64,000 bases of DNA from positions 124,001 to 188,000 of the forward strand of contig JANSYA010000004.1 in NCBI GenBank assembly GCA_024742665.1. The letters run 5' to 3'. A model generated the notes under the pieces. The model saw only the letters and a program-made list of their open reading frames with translations, made no database searches and was not told the origin of the DNA. Positions 52,466 to 61,082 of this stretch are shown here, in pieces. The first letter of the stretch is position 1, and each line of letters starts with the position of its first letter. Origin of the DNA: a bacterium (GTDB taxonomy: Bacteria; Spirochaetota; Leptospiria; Leptospirales; Leptonemataceae). A program made the position numbers and the translations under genes.

Positions 52466-54061
52466 CTAAATATACGAGTGCTTCCGGAGGGCGTCGCACA
52501 GCACGTCCATCCGGGCCGATCGCGATCCCTTAATCAAAACGCCGTCGTAGCCCGCCAGTCCGCTCAGGCCGGCGCCCGCTTCCAGCTCCGCCAGCAAATC
52601 CTGAACGCTCGCATGCGGGCCGGTCGCCTGCCCTGCGATTTTTCCCGATTTCGCGGTCGCTTCGACAAAGGTATCTTTTAAAGCTTCGGCATGTTTGCCG
52701 CCGCACACTCCGACAAATTCGTAGCCCTGCCGGGCGAGCACCGCCCCCACCTCGCGATGTCCGGCCAGGCCGTGCTCCGGCCCCAGCTCTCCCATCTCAC
52801 CGGCGAAACAGGCCAGCCGTCCCTCTGGCAACAGCGCCCGGAGCGCCTCCGCGGCCCGAATAAAGCTCGTCGGATTCGCGTTATAACTGTCGTCGACCAG
52901 CAGCTGCGGCGCGACGCCCGCGTCGCCTTCCGGACCGGCGGCCCCGCGCGGTTTTTTAATGATTTCAAAGCGGCGACCGGTCCGCGGCGTAACAGTCGCG
53001 GCGGCGGAGGCCAGATCTTTCGGAGCGAAACCTTCGGCATTTAACAGCTCCAGCACCGCCGTTAGATTCGAGGCCATGACCGGGTTGTGATAGGCGGGCG
53101 CGTGAATCCTGAGATCGCGCCAGGCGAAACGAATGCCGCCAGCCCCGGGCGACTCGATGTCCCCGACGGAAAATACGATCAGCTCCGCCCTCGCCGACCG
53201 CGCCGCAGCCCTGGCCAGCTCCTGCCCCGTGGCCGCCGCCGGATAGACCAGGCTCCCGCCCGGCGAAAGCCCCGCCGCGATCTCCAGCTTGGCCCGGGCG
53301 ATGCCAGTCAAGTCGGGAAAGTTTTCGATGTGCACCGGCGCGACCCCGGTAATCAAAGCCCGGTGCGGTCGCGCGATGCGACTCAGAAGTTCGATTTCGC
53401 CGGCGTGATTCATGCCCATCTCGACGACCGCGTACGGAATATCTGCGGGCATGGCCAGCAGGGTCAGGGGCACGCCGAAGTGATTGTTTAAGTTGCCGTG
53501 GGTGGCGGCTACGTTTTCCGGACCGATCGTTTGCCCGGTCTGTTTCGCCGGCCCCGTTTGCTTCGTTTTCTTCGATTGATCCGATTGCTTCGATTGATCC
53601 GCGGCCGAAGTTGTGCCGGACGCCGGATCCGGCAGGGCCGCCAGCATCCCCGCTAACATCTCTTTGGCGGAAGTTTTGCCGTTGGAGCCGGTGATACCGA
53701 AGACCCGACCGCTCATGCGATTGCGATGAAAGCGCGCGAGCTCCTGCAAGGCGATCAATCCGTCTTCGACTAAAAAAACGGCGATCGGCTGGGTCGGATG
53801 CGGCAGCCCCAGATCTTTTACGAGGGCCGCCTGCTCTTCGACGACCAGGGCCGCCGCTCCGGCCGCCAGGGCCTGGCGAATGTACTCATGACCGTCCGTG
53901 CGCTCGCCCCGCACGCACACGAAAATTTCTCCCGGCTGCAAAGACCGCGAATCGATGCTGACCCCCGCCGCGCTCCAGCCGGACAGCATGCGGCGCGGAG
54001 GCACAGCCAGAGCCACCGCGACATCGCTCAGGCTCCACTGGCTGGTTTGCGTTTCACTCAT
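52466..54061 (-). CDS. murF: UDP-MurNAc-tripeptide--D-Ala-D-Ala ligase MurF
   Basis: Adds D-Ala-D-Ala to the stem peptide. Signatures: GVSIDSRSLQPGEIFVCVRG, ATP loop FGITGSNGKTSAKEMLAGML, NLNNHFGVPLTLLAM, VVEMGMNHAGEIELLSRI and LLVDDSYNANPTSFIRAAEAL. A Lys/Gln/Ser/Thr-rich insert of about 30 residues follows the ATP loop helix; in DNA it includes a 14-base direct repeat (53570 and 53588, 18-base period, in frame). ATG 54061 or 54070, both overlapping the murE stop; I chose 54061. Confidence 0.95.
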   Translation of the reverse strand: MSETQTSQWSLSDVAVALAVPPRRMLSGWSAAGVSIDSRSLQPGEIFVCVRGERTDGHEYIRQALAAGAAALVVEEQAALVKDLGLPHPTQPIAVFLVEDGLIALQELARFHRNRMSGRVFGITGSNGKTSAKEMLAGMLAALPDPASGTTSAADQSKQSDQSKKTKQTGPAKQTGQTIGPENVAATHGNLNNHFGVPLTLLAMPADIPYAVVEMGMNHAGEIELLSRIARPHRALITGVAPVHIENFPDLTGIARAKLEIAAGLSPGGSLVYPAAATGQELARAAARSARAELIVFSVGDIESPGAGGIRFAWRDLRIHAPAYHNPVMASNLTAVLELLNAEGFAPKDLASAAATVTPRTGRRFEIIKKPRGAAGPEGDAGVAPQLLVDDSYNANPTSFIRAAEALRALLPEGRLACFAGEMGELGPEHGLAGHREVGAVLARQGYEFVGVCGGKHAEALKDTFVEATAKSGKIAGQATGPHASVQDLLAELEAGAGLSGLAGYDGVLIKGSRSARMDVLCDALRKHSYI

Positions 54062-55814
54062 GCGATGCATCTCCGCTGCTTTTCTTTTGCCTGGCCTGCG
54101 CTGCGGAATGCGAACGGTCTGTTTGATGCGCGGATTCCGCAGCGGCGAAGGCCGCCTTTAATTCCGAGACGTCCGAGAAATCAATTCGACCGTCGGCGAA
54201 GATCTGATACTCTTCATGACCTTTGCCCGCCACGACCACAACCGCCGGCGTCGCCTGCGCGGCGCAGGCCTGCACGGCAAGCTCCACGCCCCGGCGAATC
54301 GCCTGACGACGCTCGCCGATCTCGGATAAAGCCGGCAACGATTCGCGCGACGACGTTAAATCAGTCGGCGTGGCCCGCGCGTCACGAATTTCACGCGCGC
54401 CCGCCAGAATTTCCGCGCGAATCTTCGCGGGGTTTTCCTGTCGCGGATTGTCGTCGCAGACGATCACGGCGTCGGCCAGGCGCGCCGCGATGGCGCCCAT
54501 CAGCGGCCGCTTGCCGCGATCCCGGTCGCCGCCGCAGCCGAAGACGCACACCAGCGTGCGCGCTCCCAGGCTGCGCGTTTCGTTCAGCAGATTTTCGAGC
54601 GCGTCAGGCGTATGGGCGTAATCGACAATGCCGTAAAGATCAAGCGCATCCGAATCTTCATCAATAGTCCCGGCCCCACCGGCTCGCTCCCCGCTCCCCG
54701 CGCGACGGCCGGGCACGCGCACGAAACGCCCGGGAATGTCGGCGTGTGTGGCAAGCAGCTGCGCGATCTTTTCGCGCGGCGCTGGCTCGTCAGTCGGCAT
54801 GCGGGTCTGCTCGGCCAATACGCAGGCCAGCGTTGCGTTCCACTGATTGAATCGCGTGGGGGCGGGCAGCCGCTCAATAAAGGGCGCATCAATCGCAGTG
54901 CAGCGGGCGTGCTGCGCAAATTCCTGAGCCAGTCGATCGCCGTGTTCGGTGGCCCGGGCGACGACGATCGCGCCACCGGTCGCGGCGGTCATCGAAAACA
55001 ACATCCGCTTCGCCTGGTAGTAGCTCTCGAAATCGCCGTGAAAGTCCAGATGATCGACCGAGAGATTCGTAAAGCCCGCCGCTGAAAACTCCGAGCCGGC
55101 CAGCCGGCCGAGAGCCAGAGCTTCGCTCGATACTTCCAGGGCCACGCAGCGCACGCCGTCGTCGAGCATGCGGCGCAGGATTTCCTGCAGCTGCGGCGAA
55201 CGCGGCGTTGTATAGCCAGTCTGCACTTCCCGGCGCACGGGCGTCGGCCCATCGCACTCCCACAAAGCGCCCAGGGTTCCAATGACGCCGGCCGGCACGC
55301 CCAGCCCGCGCCAAATCTGATAGAGCATACGCGTAACAGTCGTCTTGCCGTTCGTGCCCGTCACGCCGATCAGCTGCAGTTCGCGACACGGGTGCCCGTA
55401 AAATCCGGCGGCCAGGCGGCCAAGACTTTCGGGCACGTCCGCCGTAAATAAGACCGGCGGCGCGCCGGGCGACTGCCAGAAAGATTGCAGCGCGGGATCC
55501 TGCGCGCATTCCAGCGGCGCGAGCACCGCCGCCGCGCGAGCTCCGCTCTCCAAAAATTTTCGCAGATGCGGTAAGCCCTGGGGTGTCGCGGCAAAAAGCG
55601 TCCCCGCGTCGACGGCGCGCGAATCGTCGGTGATTTGTTGGATCGCGACAGCGAGCGCTTCGCCGGTCGCCCCGGAGGACTCGAAGGACTCGATCGTATA
55701 CAGCGAACCGGAGTCGGCTTGCTTCGCCCCGGCCGGAGGCGCGGACGCGAGCGCTGATTCAGAGAGGCTGCGCCGGTCCAGGCCGGCGCGTTCGATAAGG
55801 GCGCTGAGTTTCAA
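54054..55814 (-). CDS. murE: UDP-MurNAc-tripeptide synthetase MurE (meso-DAP type)
   Basis: Adds the third stem-peptide residue. ATP loop IGVTGTNGKTTVTRML, TTPRSPQLQEILRRM, SSEALALGRLAGSEFSAAGFTN, VDYAHTPDALENLL and the substrate motif CDDNPRQENP. DNPR at this place marks enzymes that use meso-diaminopimelate; lysine and ornithine enzymes differ. Length 586 includes an extended N-terminus and a Gly/Asp-rich insert before VDYAHTPD. The C-terminal tail (about 30 residues, Ser/Gln/Lys-rich) extends past the normal end. Coupled to ftsL upstream by a four-base overlap. Confidence 0.95.
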   Translation of the reverse strand: MKLSALIERAGLDRRSLSESALASAPPAGAKQADSGSLYTIESFESSGATGEALAVAIQQITDDSRAVDAGTLFAATPQGLPHLRKFLESGARAAAVLAPLECAQDPALQSFWQSPGAPPVLFTADVPESLGRLAAGFYGHPCRELQLIGVTGTNGKTTVTRMLYQIWRGLGVPAGVIGTLGALWECDGPTPVRREVQTGYTTPRSPQLQEILRRMLDDGVRCVALEVSSEALALGRLAGSEFSAAGFTNLSVDHLDFHGDFESYYQAKRMLFSMTAATGGAIVVARATEHGDRLAQEFAQHARCTAIDAPFIERLPAPTRFNQWNATLACVLAEQTRMPTDEPAPREKIAQLLATHADIPGRFVRVPGRRAGSGERAGGAGTIDEDSDALDLYGIVDYAHTPDALENLLNETRSLGARTLVCVFGCGGDRDRGKRPLMGAIAARLADAVIVCDDNPRQENPAKIRAEILAGAREIRDARATPTDLTSSRESLPALSEIGERRQAIRRGVELAVQACAAQATPAVVVVAGKGHEEYQIFADGRIDFSDVSELKAAFAAAESAHQTDRSHSAAQARQKKSSGDASHE

Positions 55815-56164
55815 TCCGGCTGCAGGATTTCATCGGGGGCATCGCCCGTAAAGCGTTCCGGCAGACGGATGCGGACAATTTTATTTTCCGTCGCGCGCAG
55901 CGGCGATGCTTCGTAGGCCTGCCAGCGAAAGGGATTCTCGCCGGCCGCCAGAGCCAGGCCGGTCAGCGCGGATTTGAGCGCCCGGTTGCGTTTGACCAGC
56001 TCCTCTTTACGCAGAGCGGCCAGGTTGTTCTGGCGATTGAGGGACGACATGGAGACGTGCAGCCGAATATATATCAAACATACCAGCAGCGGCACGAGTA
56101 GAATCGCCGTAATCTGGATCATTCCGGCGGACTGTCTGGCCAGGGCGCGATAGAACTGAATCAT
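55811..56164 (-). CDS. ftsL: FtsL-like small division membrane protein
   Basis: 117 residues with a single membrane helix (IQITAILLVPLLVCLIYIRLHV) and a following heptad-like coiled-coil (SLNRQNNLAALRKEELVKRNRALKSAL in the membrane-proximal part). Sequence conservation in FtsL is very low, so the call rests on topology and on its place between rsmH and murE, where ftsL belongs. It overlaps both neighbours by four bases. FtsL, FtsB and FtsQ form a periplasmic complex that activates FtsW-FtsI; ftsI should follow here but does not. Confidence 0.75.
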   Translation of the reverse strand: MIQFYRALARQSAGMIQITAILLVPLLVCLIYIRLHVSMSSLNRQNNLAALRKEELVKRNRALKSALTGLALAAGENPFRWQAYEASPLRATENKIVRIRLPERFTGDAPDEILQPD

Positions 56165-57330
56165 GGGGCTCTATTATCTTCGGCTGATCTGGCCAGGACT
56201 CTGAGCTTTGCGGAGCGAGAAGCGGGATTTCGCGCAATTTCCGCGTCGGTCGGCGGGACCGGTTTGCGGGTCAAAATCCGATACTCCGCTTCCGCCGCCC
56301 GGCGCTGATGGGCCGGCACGCCGATCTCCCGAAAGGCCTGCTTGACAATCCGATCTTCCAGGCTGTGAAACGAAAGCACGGCCAATCGCCCGCCGCTCGC
56401 AAGCCTGGCCGGAAAGCCGTCGGCGCCCAGGGCCGCGGCGGCCGCGCCCAGCTCGTCGTTCACGGCGATCCGCAGGGCCTGGAAGACCCGCGTGGCCGGA
56501 TGGATTTGCCTGGGGCCGGGCCCGGATTTGCTGTAGGAACTCTTACGAGCAGGTTTCGGTTCCGATTTGCCGGACGGGGCTTTTGTGTAGGAACTCTTAC
56601 GGCCGGCAGGTCGGGCCGGAAGCCGGGGAACTGCGGCCTGGATCAGCTCGGCCAGCTGCCTGGCCGTGCTCAGGGGCCGGGCTTCGACAATCGCCCGGGC
56701 GATGCGGCCGGCAAAGCGCTCCTCGCCGTACTCCTGAAAGATCTTTTGCAGCTCGCCCTGAGCGGCCGTATTTAACAGATCGGCGGCCGTGCGGCGATCC
56801 GGTCCCGGAGCGTCCAGACGCATATCCAGAGCCCCCTCGTCGCCATACGAAAATCCCCGCCCGGCGCCGCGAAAGTGAAACATCGAAACGCCCAGATCCA
56901 ATAGCACGAAATCGGCATACAGCTCTCGTTCGGCCAACCAGGCCGGCAGGTCGCGAAAATTACTCAGGACCAGCTCGGAGCGATCAGCGCAGCCGGCCGC
57001 GGCAATCCGGGTCCGGGCGCGCTCCAGCATCACGGGATCTCGATCGCAGGCGACCAGGCGGGCTTCGGGGAAACGCTGCAGGAATCCCAGGCTGTGGCCG
57101 CCGTCGCCCAGGGTCCCGTCCACGATCAGCCGCGGGCCTATCTCTGCCGCCGATTCAAGAATTTCTTCTATAAGAATGGGCTCGTGATACTCAAACTTGC
57201 CGGGCTCGGCGGACGATTCGGATCCCGGCGTTGGATCGCTCTGGGGAGGCTGCGACACCCGGACAGGATCCGTGGGAGAGGCGGGAGGACCAGTTTTTTT
57301 GTAGACGAGAGGGGCGCGGGAGCGAGACAT
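56161..57330 (-). CDS. rsmH: 16S rRNA (cytosine-1402-N4)-methyltransferase RsmH
   Basis: SAM-dependent methyltransferase of the ribosomal decoding centre, first gene of most dcw clusters. Hallmarks: [32 protein letters not shown] (SAM loop), [42 protein letters not shown] and [21 protein letters not shown] Lys/Ser/Pro-rich insert (about 245-275) is coded by a duplicated DNA segment: the same 16-mer occurs at 56532 and 56586, giving RKSSYTK and RKSSYSK. The N-terminal 45 residues are Pro/Ser-rich; a GTG at 57258 is an alternative start. Only 21 bases from the divergent thyA. No mraZ precedes it. Confidence 0.95.
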   Translation of the reverse strand: MSRSRAPLVYKKTGPPASPTDPVRVSQPPQSDPTPGSESSAEPGKFEYHEPILIEEILESAAEIGPRLIVDGTLGDGGHSLGFLQRFPEARLVACDRDPVMLERARTRIAAAGCADRSELVLSNFRDLPAWLAERELYADFVLLDLGVSMFHFRGAGRGFSYGDEGALDMRLDAPGPDRRTAADLLNTAAQGELQKIFQEYGEERFAGRIARAIVEARPLSTARQLAELIQAAVPRLPARPAGRKSSYTKAPSGKSEPKPARKSSYSKSGPGPRQIHPATRVFQALRIAVNDELGAAAAALGADGFPARLASGGRLAVLSFHSLEDRIVKQAFREIGVPAHQRRAAEAEYRILTRKPVPPTDAEIARNPASRSAKLRVLARSAEDNRAP

Positions 57331-57351
57331 AAGAAGGTGAAAGGCGAAGAG

Positions 57352-58245
57352 ATGACATTTTCGCGGGGCGCAGCTTCATCGGGACTGCCGGCATCCGGCA
57401 CGGTGAATTCAGCGAGCGAATCCGCCGCGACCGGCCGGCATCCCGAGTATCAGTATCTCGATCTGCTGGCATACATCCTGGAAAACGGCGAAGACCGCGG
57501 CGATCGCACGGGGGTCGGCACGCGCGGAATCTTCGGCGCGAATATGCGCTTTCGCCTGGACGAAAACTTTCCTCTGCTGACGACGAAGGCCGTTCATTAT
57601 AAGTCGATCGTTTACGAACTGCTGTGGTTTCTGCGCGGCGAAACGAATATAAAGTTTCTAAAAGATAACGGCGTCAGCATCTGGAACGAGTGGGCCGACG
57701 AACAGGGCGAACTCGGTCCGGTCTACGGAGCCCAGTGGCGCAACTGGCGCGACGGCGCCAGCGGCGAAAGCATCGATCAGATCGCGTCTCTCGTGGACTC
57801 GCTGCGCAACAATCCGTACAGTCGCCGGCATATTCTTTCGGCATGGAACGTGGGCGAGCTTTCGAAGATGGCCCTGCCCCCCTGCCACTGCTTCGTTCAG
57901 TTTTATGTCAGCGCCGACGGGCGCCTCTCGTGCCAGCTGTATCAGCGCAGCGTGGACGTCTTTCTCGGCCTGCCCTTTAATATCGCTTCGTACGCGCTTT
58001 TGACTCTGATGATGGCGCAGGTGACGGGCCTGAAAGCCGGCGAATTTATCTTCTGCGGCGGCGACGTGCATATCTATCAAAATCACTTCGACCAGGTTCG
58101 GCTGCAGCTGGAACGCGAGCCCCTGCCCTTTCCCACGGTGCGTCTGAATCCGGAGATTCGATCGATCGACGACTTCGGCTTTGATGATCTGGAGCTTGTG
58201 AACTATCAAAAACATCCGCGGATCGCGGCTCCGATCGCAGTATAA
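57352..58245 (+). CDS. thyA: Thymidylate synthase ThyA
   Basis: Methylates dUMP using methylene-tetrahydrofolate, giving dTMP and dihydrofolate. Visible: [63 protein letters not shown] with the active Cys, [23 protein letters not shown] and [10 protein letters not shown]. The N-terminus has about 30 extra Ser/Ala/Gly-rich residues. ATG 57352 has AAGGCGAAGAG just upstream; the longer frame to 57094 would run through rsmH. Followed 18 bases later by folA, a pairing that recycles dihydrofolate. Confidence 0.97.
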   Translation: MTFSRGAASSGLPASGTVNSASESAATGRHPEYQYLDLLAYILENGEDRGDRTGVGTRGIFGANMRFRLDENFPLLTTKAVHYKSIVYELLWFLRGETNIKFLKDNGVSIWNEWADEQGELGPVYGAQWRNWRDGASGESIDQIASLVDSLRNNPYSRRHILSAWNVGELSKMALPPCHCFVQFYVSADGRLSCQLYQRSVDVFLGLPFNIASYALLTLMMAQVTGLKAGEFIFCGGDVHIYQNHFDQVRLQLEREPLPFPTVRLNPEIRSIDDFGFDDLELVNYQKHPRIAAPIAV

Positions 58246-58263
58246 GATTTCCCACCGACGCCC

Positions 58264-58839
58264 ATGCTCGAACCAGGAACCACCGTCGACTTCGACCGCG
58301 AATTTACAGAGCGCGCCCGCGATCTGCTGCGCGAGCGCAAGCTGCGAATGAATATGCTCTTCGCTCAATCGCTGAACGGCGTAATCGGCGATCAGGGCAA
58401 GTTAATCTGGCATATTCCTGAAGATCTCAAAATGTTTAAGGCCACGACGATGGACGGCACCCTGATTATGGGCCGCCTGACCTTTGAGTCGATCATGGCC
58501 AGTTTCGGGCGTCCCCTGCCCGGGCGCACGACGATCCTTGTCTCTTCGCAGATGCTTTCGAATTTACCGGAAGGCGTGCTGCTCGCTCATACCCCGCTCT
58601 CGGCGCTCGAAATGGCGCCCGCCGATAAAACGATTCACATCGTCGGCGGCGCTCGAATTTACAATACCTATCTGCACGCCGCCGACGAACTGTACGTGAC
58701 CCTGGTGAAAGAGCTGCACCAGGGCGACGCGGTTTTCGACGTATTTCCGCTGCTTTCGCCGGAGCTCTGGCAGATCGCGGAAATTCGCGAGCTCACGCCC
58801 GGGGCGACTCTGTTTCGCATTACGCGCCGCGCTGCATAA
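58264..58839 (+). CDS. folA: Dihydrofolate reductase
   Basis: Reduces dihydrofolate with NADPH. The fold begins at MNMLFAQSLNGVIGDQGKLIWHIPEDLKMFKATT (read in two halves: active-site loop and acidic residue of PEDLKMFK), then IMGRLTFESIM, PGRTTILVS and IHIVGGARIYNTYL. The annotated frame has 28 extra charged residues before this; ATG 58348 gives the classical start, while ATG 58264 lies closer to thyA. Neither has a strong ribosome site. Probably co-transcribed with thyA; an intrinsic terminator follows the stop. Confidence 0.93.
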   Translation: MLEPGTTVDFDREFTERARDLLRERKLRMNMLFAQSLNGVIGDQGKLIWHIPEDLKMFKATTMDGTLIMGRLTFESIMASFGRPLPGRTTILVSSQMLSNLPEGVLLAHTPLSALEMAPADKTIHIVGGARIYNTYLHAADELYVTLVKELHQGDAVFDVFPLLSPELWQIAEIRELTPGATLFRITRRAA

Positions 58840-58853
58840 ACGGAACGGCGCGC

Positions 58854-58903
58854 GGCAATTCGCCGGGCTTCCTGAACCGCCGCGGAATTGCCTTTACTTT
58901 TTT
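58854..58903 (+). terminator. Intrinsic terminator of thyA-folA
   Basis: GGCAATTC (58854-58861) pairs perfectly with GAATTGCC (58885-58892) around a GC-rich loop that can pair further, directly followed by TTTACTTTTTT. This is the best rho-independent terminator seen in the window. Confidence 0.75.
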
Positions 58904-58926
58904 GCCGAAGCGGTTGTGCTTTGCCC

Positions 58927-59976
58927 ATGTATCCCGTTCTCTTCGCCGGCTTCGGCTCGGAAATTCCTCCGCGCCAATTGACCAACGCCGAAGTCGAATC
59001 CTTCACCGATTCCAGCGCCGCCTGGATCGAAGCGAACGTCGGAATCAAGACCCGCAGTCGCATCGGCGCGACCCAGACCCTGAGCGATCTCGGCGCGGCG
59101 GCCGGCGCGAAAGCTCTTACGATGGCCGGCGTGCAGGCCGCGCAGATCGACTTCATTTTGTGCGCGACCAACAGTCAGGACGACATCTTCCCCTCGACCG
59201 CTTCGAAAATTCAAAAGGCCCTGGGAGCCGACGGCGCCACTGCGATGGATTTGCAGGCGGGCTGCACCGGCTGGCTCTACGGCATGCGCCTCGGCACGGC
59301 CCTCGTGCAGAGCGGCCAGGCGCGGCGCGTCCTGGTCGTCGGCGTGGAATCACTGATTCGTTCGCTCTATTTATACGATCGCAACAGCGCGCTCTTCGGC
59401 GACGCCGCCGGCGCGACTCTGATTACGACGGCTGCTTGCGAAAACGATCACCAGACGCAAGACCAATCGCGCGAGAGCTTCGCGCCGATTTTTTCCACGC
59501 ATACCACGCCATCCTTCGCCCTGCATCATCCGGCGATTCACCGCGAAGAACTGAATCGGGTCGAAGACTACGTCGCCGGCAAAAATATGGATCAGGTCAC
59601 GCGGCCGAAACCTGTCATGGACGGCCGGGCTTCGATGAAGCTCGCTCTGACTTCGGTGACCCACGCCATCGACGATGTCTTTGCGCAGGCGCAGCAATTC
59701 GGCATCGGACCGAAAGACCTTCAGGTCTTCATGCCGCACCAGACGAATATTCACATCATCAAAAAGTTTTGCGAATACCTGGACTATCCCTTTGAGGACG
59801 TGCCGCTGATTCTGGATAAGTACGGCTGCGTGAGCACCGCCAGCATCCCCACGGGATTGTTCGAACACCACGCCGCCGCCCGCATTCGTCCGGGCGATCT
59901 GGTGCTCTGCGCGGGCTACGGCGCCGGCTGGACGGCCGGGGCGCTGCTCTTTCGCTGGGATATTGCGGCGAAGTGA
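58927..59976 (+). CDS. KASIII/FabH-like 3-oxoacyl-ACP synthase with altered active site
   Basis: About 349 residues of the thiolase fold. The nucleophile is Cys113 in MDLQAGCTGWLYGM and the first catalytic His is His271 in FMPHQTNIHIIKKF. In FabH the triad is completed by Asn in a GNTSAAS motif; here the matching segment is DKYGCVSTASIPTGL, so Cys301 replaces Asn. That suggests changed chemistry, for example acyl transfer without decarboxylation (inference). ATG 58927 (MYPVLFAGFGSEIP) is preferred over 58888, which lies in the terminator tail of folA. The next gene encodes an SDR. Confidence 0.85.
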   Translation: MYPVLFAGFGSEIPPRQLTNAEVESFTDSSAAWIEANVGIKTRSRIGATQTLSDLGAAAGAKALTMAGVQAAQIDFILCATNSQDDIFPSTASKIQKALGADGATAMDLQAGCTGWLYGMRLGTALVQSGQARRVLVVGVESLIRSLYLYDRNSALFGDAAGATLITTAACENDHQTQDQSRESFAPIFSTHTTPSFALHHPAIHREELNRVEDYVAGKNMDQVTRPKPVMDGRASMKLALTSVTHAIDDVFAQAQQFGIGPKDLQVFMPHQTNIHIIKKFCEYLDYPFEDVPLILDKYGCVSTASIPTGLFEHHAAARIRPGDLVLCAGYGAGWTAGALLFRWDIAAK

Positions 59977-60086
59977 GATCGGCGAAATTTAGCTGTGCAG
60001 CGCCGGACTCGCTGCCTATACTTTCAAAAGCGAAGTCGCTATGACCGAGCAAACACCTTCTGAATCCGGAGTCACACTGAATACTT

Positions 60087-60854
60087 ATGAGCCAATCCAA
60101 TTCCAATAAACGAGCGCTGGTCACCGGCGCAAGCGAAGGCATCGGTCGCGCTTTTGCGCAACAGCTCGCATCGCAAGGATATCGCGTCACGGCCGTCGCG
60201 CGCAACGAAAGCCGTCTGAAAGGCCTGGTCGCCGAACTCGGCGGCGATGGCCATGATTATTTCGTCGCGGATCTTTCCCGGGACAAAGACGTACAGCGCA
60301 CCGCCGACGCTCTCCAGAAGGGCGCGTATGATCTTTTGATTAACAACGCCGGCTTCGGAGTGAAGGGCCGCTTCGAAGAAATCGAGCTATCCGAACTTCA
60401 GGGCATGACCGCCGTCAACATCGACGCGCTCGTCGCGCTTTCGCATGCATATTTGAAAACGGCGCGGCCGGGCGACGCTTTGATGAACGTATCGTCGTTT
60501 CTGAGTTTTATTCCGGTCGCCGACCTGAACGTCTATTGCGCTACGAAAGCTTTCGTAACGTCTTTTTCCGAAGCGCTGTGGTACCAACAAAAAGACCGCG
60601 ACGTCTTCGTGATGGCCCTCTGCCCCGGCGCGACCAGCACGAATTTCGATGAACGCTCCGGCGCCGACTACGATAAGATCCCGAAGGCGATGATTCAAAC
60701 CGCCGACGCCGTCGTCGCATACGCGCTAAAGCATCTGGCCCGCCGGCGCAAGCCGACTGTGATCTCGGGTTTTCTGAATCGTTTCATGGGCGGCATCCAC
60801 CGCATTCGTACGCGCAAGGGCGCGGTGAAAACGATGAGCGGCATGGATTTTTAA
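60087..60854 (+). CDS. Short-chain dehydrogenase/reductase (SDR family)
   Basis: 255 residues, classical SDR: cofactor motif ALVTGASEGIGRAFA, NNAG in LLINNAGFGVKG, catalytic Ser in LMNVSSFLSF, YCATK with Tyr and Lys, and CPGATSTNF. The ARN after the second strand (AVARNESRL) suits NADPH. The family matches DltE/YqjQ-like oxidoreductases of unknown substrate. It lies 110 bases after the KASIII-like gene, so the two could act in one acyl-lipid pathway (inference). A palindromic repeat element and an IS follow. Confidence 0.9.
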   Translation: MSQSNSNKRALVTGASEGIGRAFAQQLASQGYRVTAVARNESRLKGLVAELGGDGHDYFVADLSRDKDVQRTADALQKGAYDLLINNAGFGVKGRFEEIELSELQGMTAVNIDALVALSHAYLKTARPGDALMNVSSFLSFIPVADLNVYCATKAFVTSFSEALWYQQKDRDVFVMALCPGATSTNFDERSGADYDKIPKAMIQTADAVVAYALKHLARRRKPTVISGFLNRFMGGIHRIRTRKGAVKTMSGMDF

Positions 60855-60886
60855 GCCGAACACGCCGCCCCATTGACTCAAGAATC

Positions 60887-60947
60887 CACCCGCCCCCCAC
60901 GCGGGGCTTCGCCCCACAGGGGAGGCTCCTTAAATTGGAGGCGGGTA
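60887..60947. repeat. Nested palindromic intergenic repeat
   Basis: Outer arms ACCCGCC and GGCGGGT (7 bp) enclose GGGGC-TTC-GCCCC (60903-60915) and a GGAG/CTCC element. This nested, GC-rich structure resembles the small interspersed palindromic elements seen in many genomes. It lies after the SDR and could also end its transcript. Confidence 0.5.
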
Positions 60948-61029
60948 CAGAGAGTTACGCGCGGGGCTGACTCACGGTCTGCACTGAGCGCCGGATCATA
61001 ACACAAAAAGCACGGCCTCACAAGCCAAA

Positions 61030-61050
61030 GAGTCTGTTGAAAAAGCCATG
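61030..61050 (+). repeat. IS left terminal inverted repeat
   Basis: 21 bp, identical to the complement of 62675-62695. Preceded by the CAAA target copy. Confidence 0.92.
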
Positions 61051-61082
61051 ACCTGATTCCAGGTATTATGTCCTGGTGGATC

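Noticed and set aside
57094..57351. Upstream extension of thyA
   Set aside because: It lies antisense to rsmH; ATG 57352 has a ribosome site and gives a normal ThyA.
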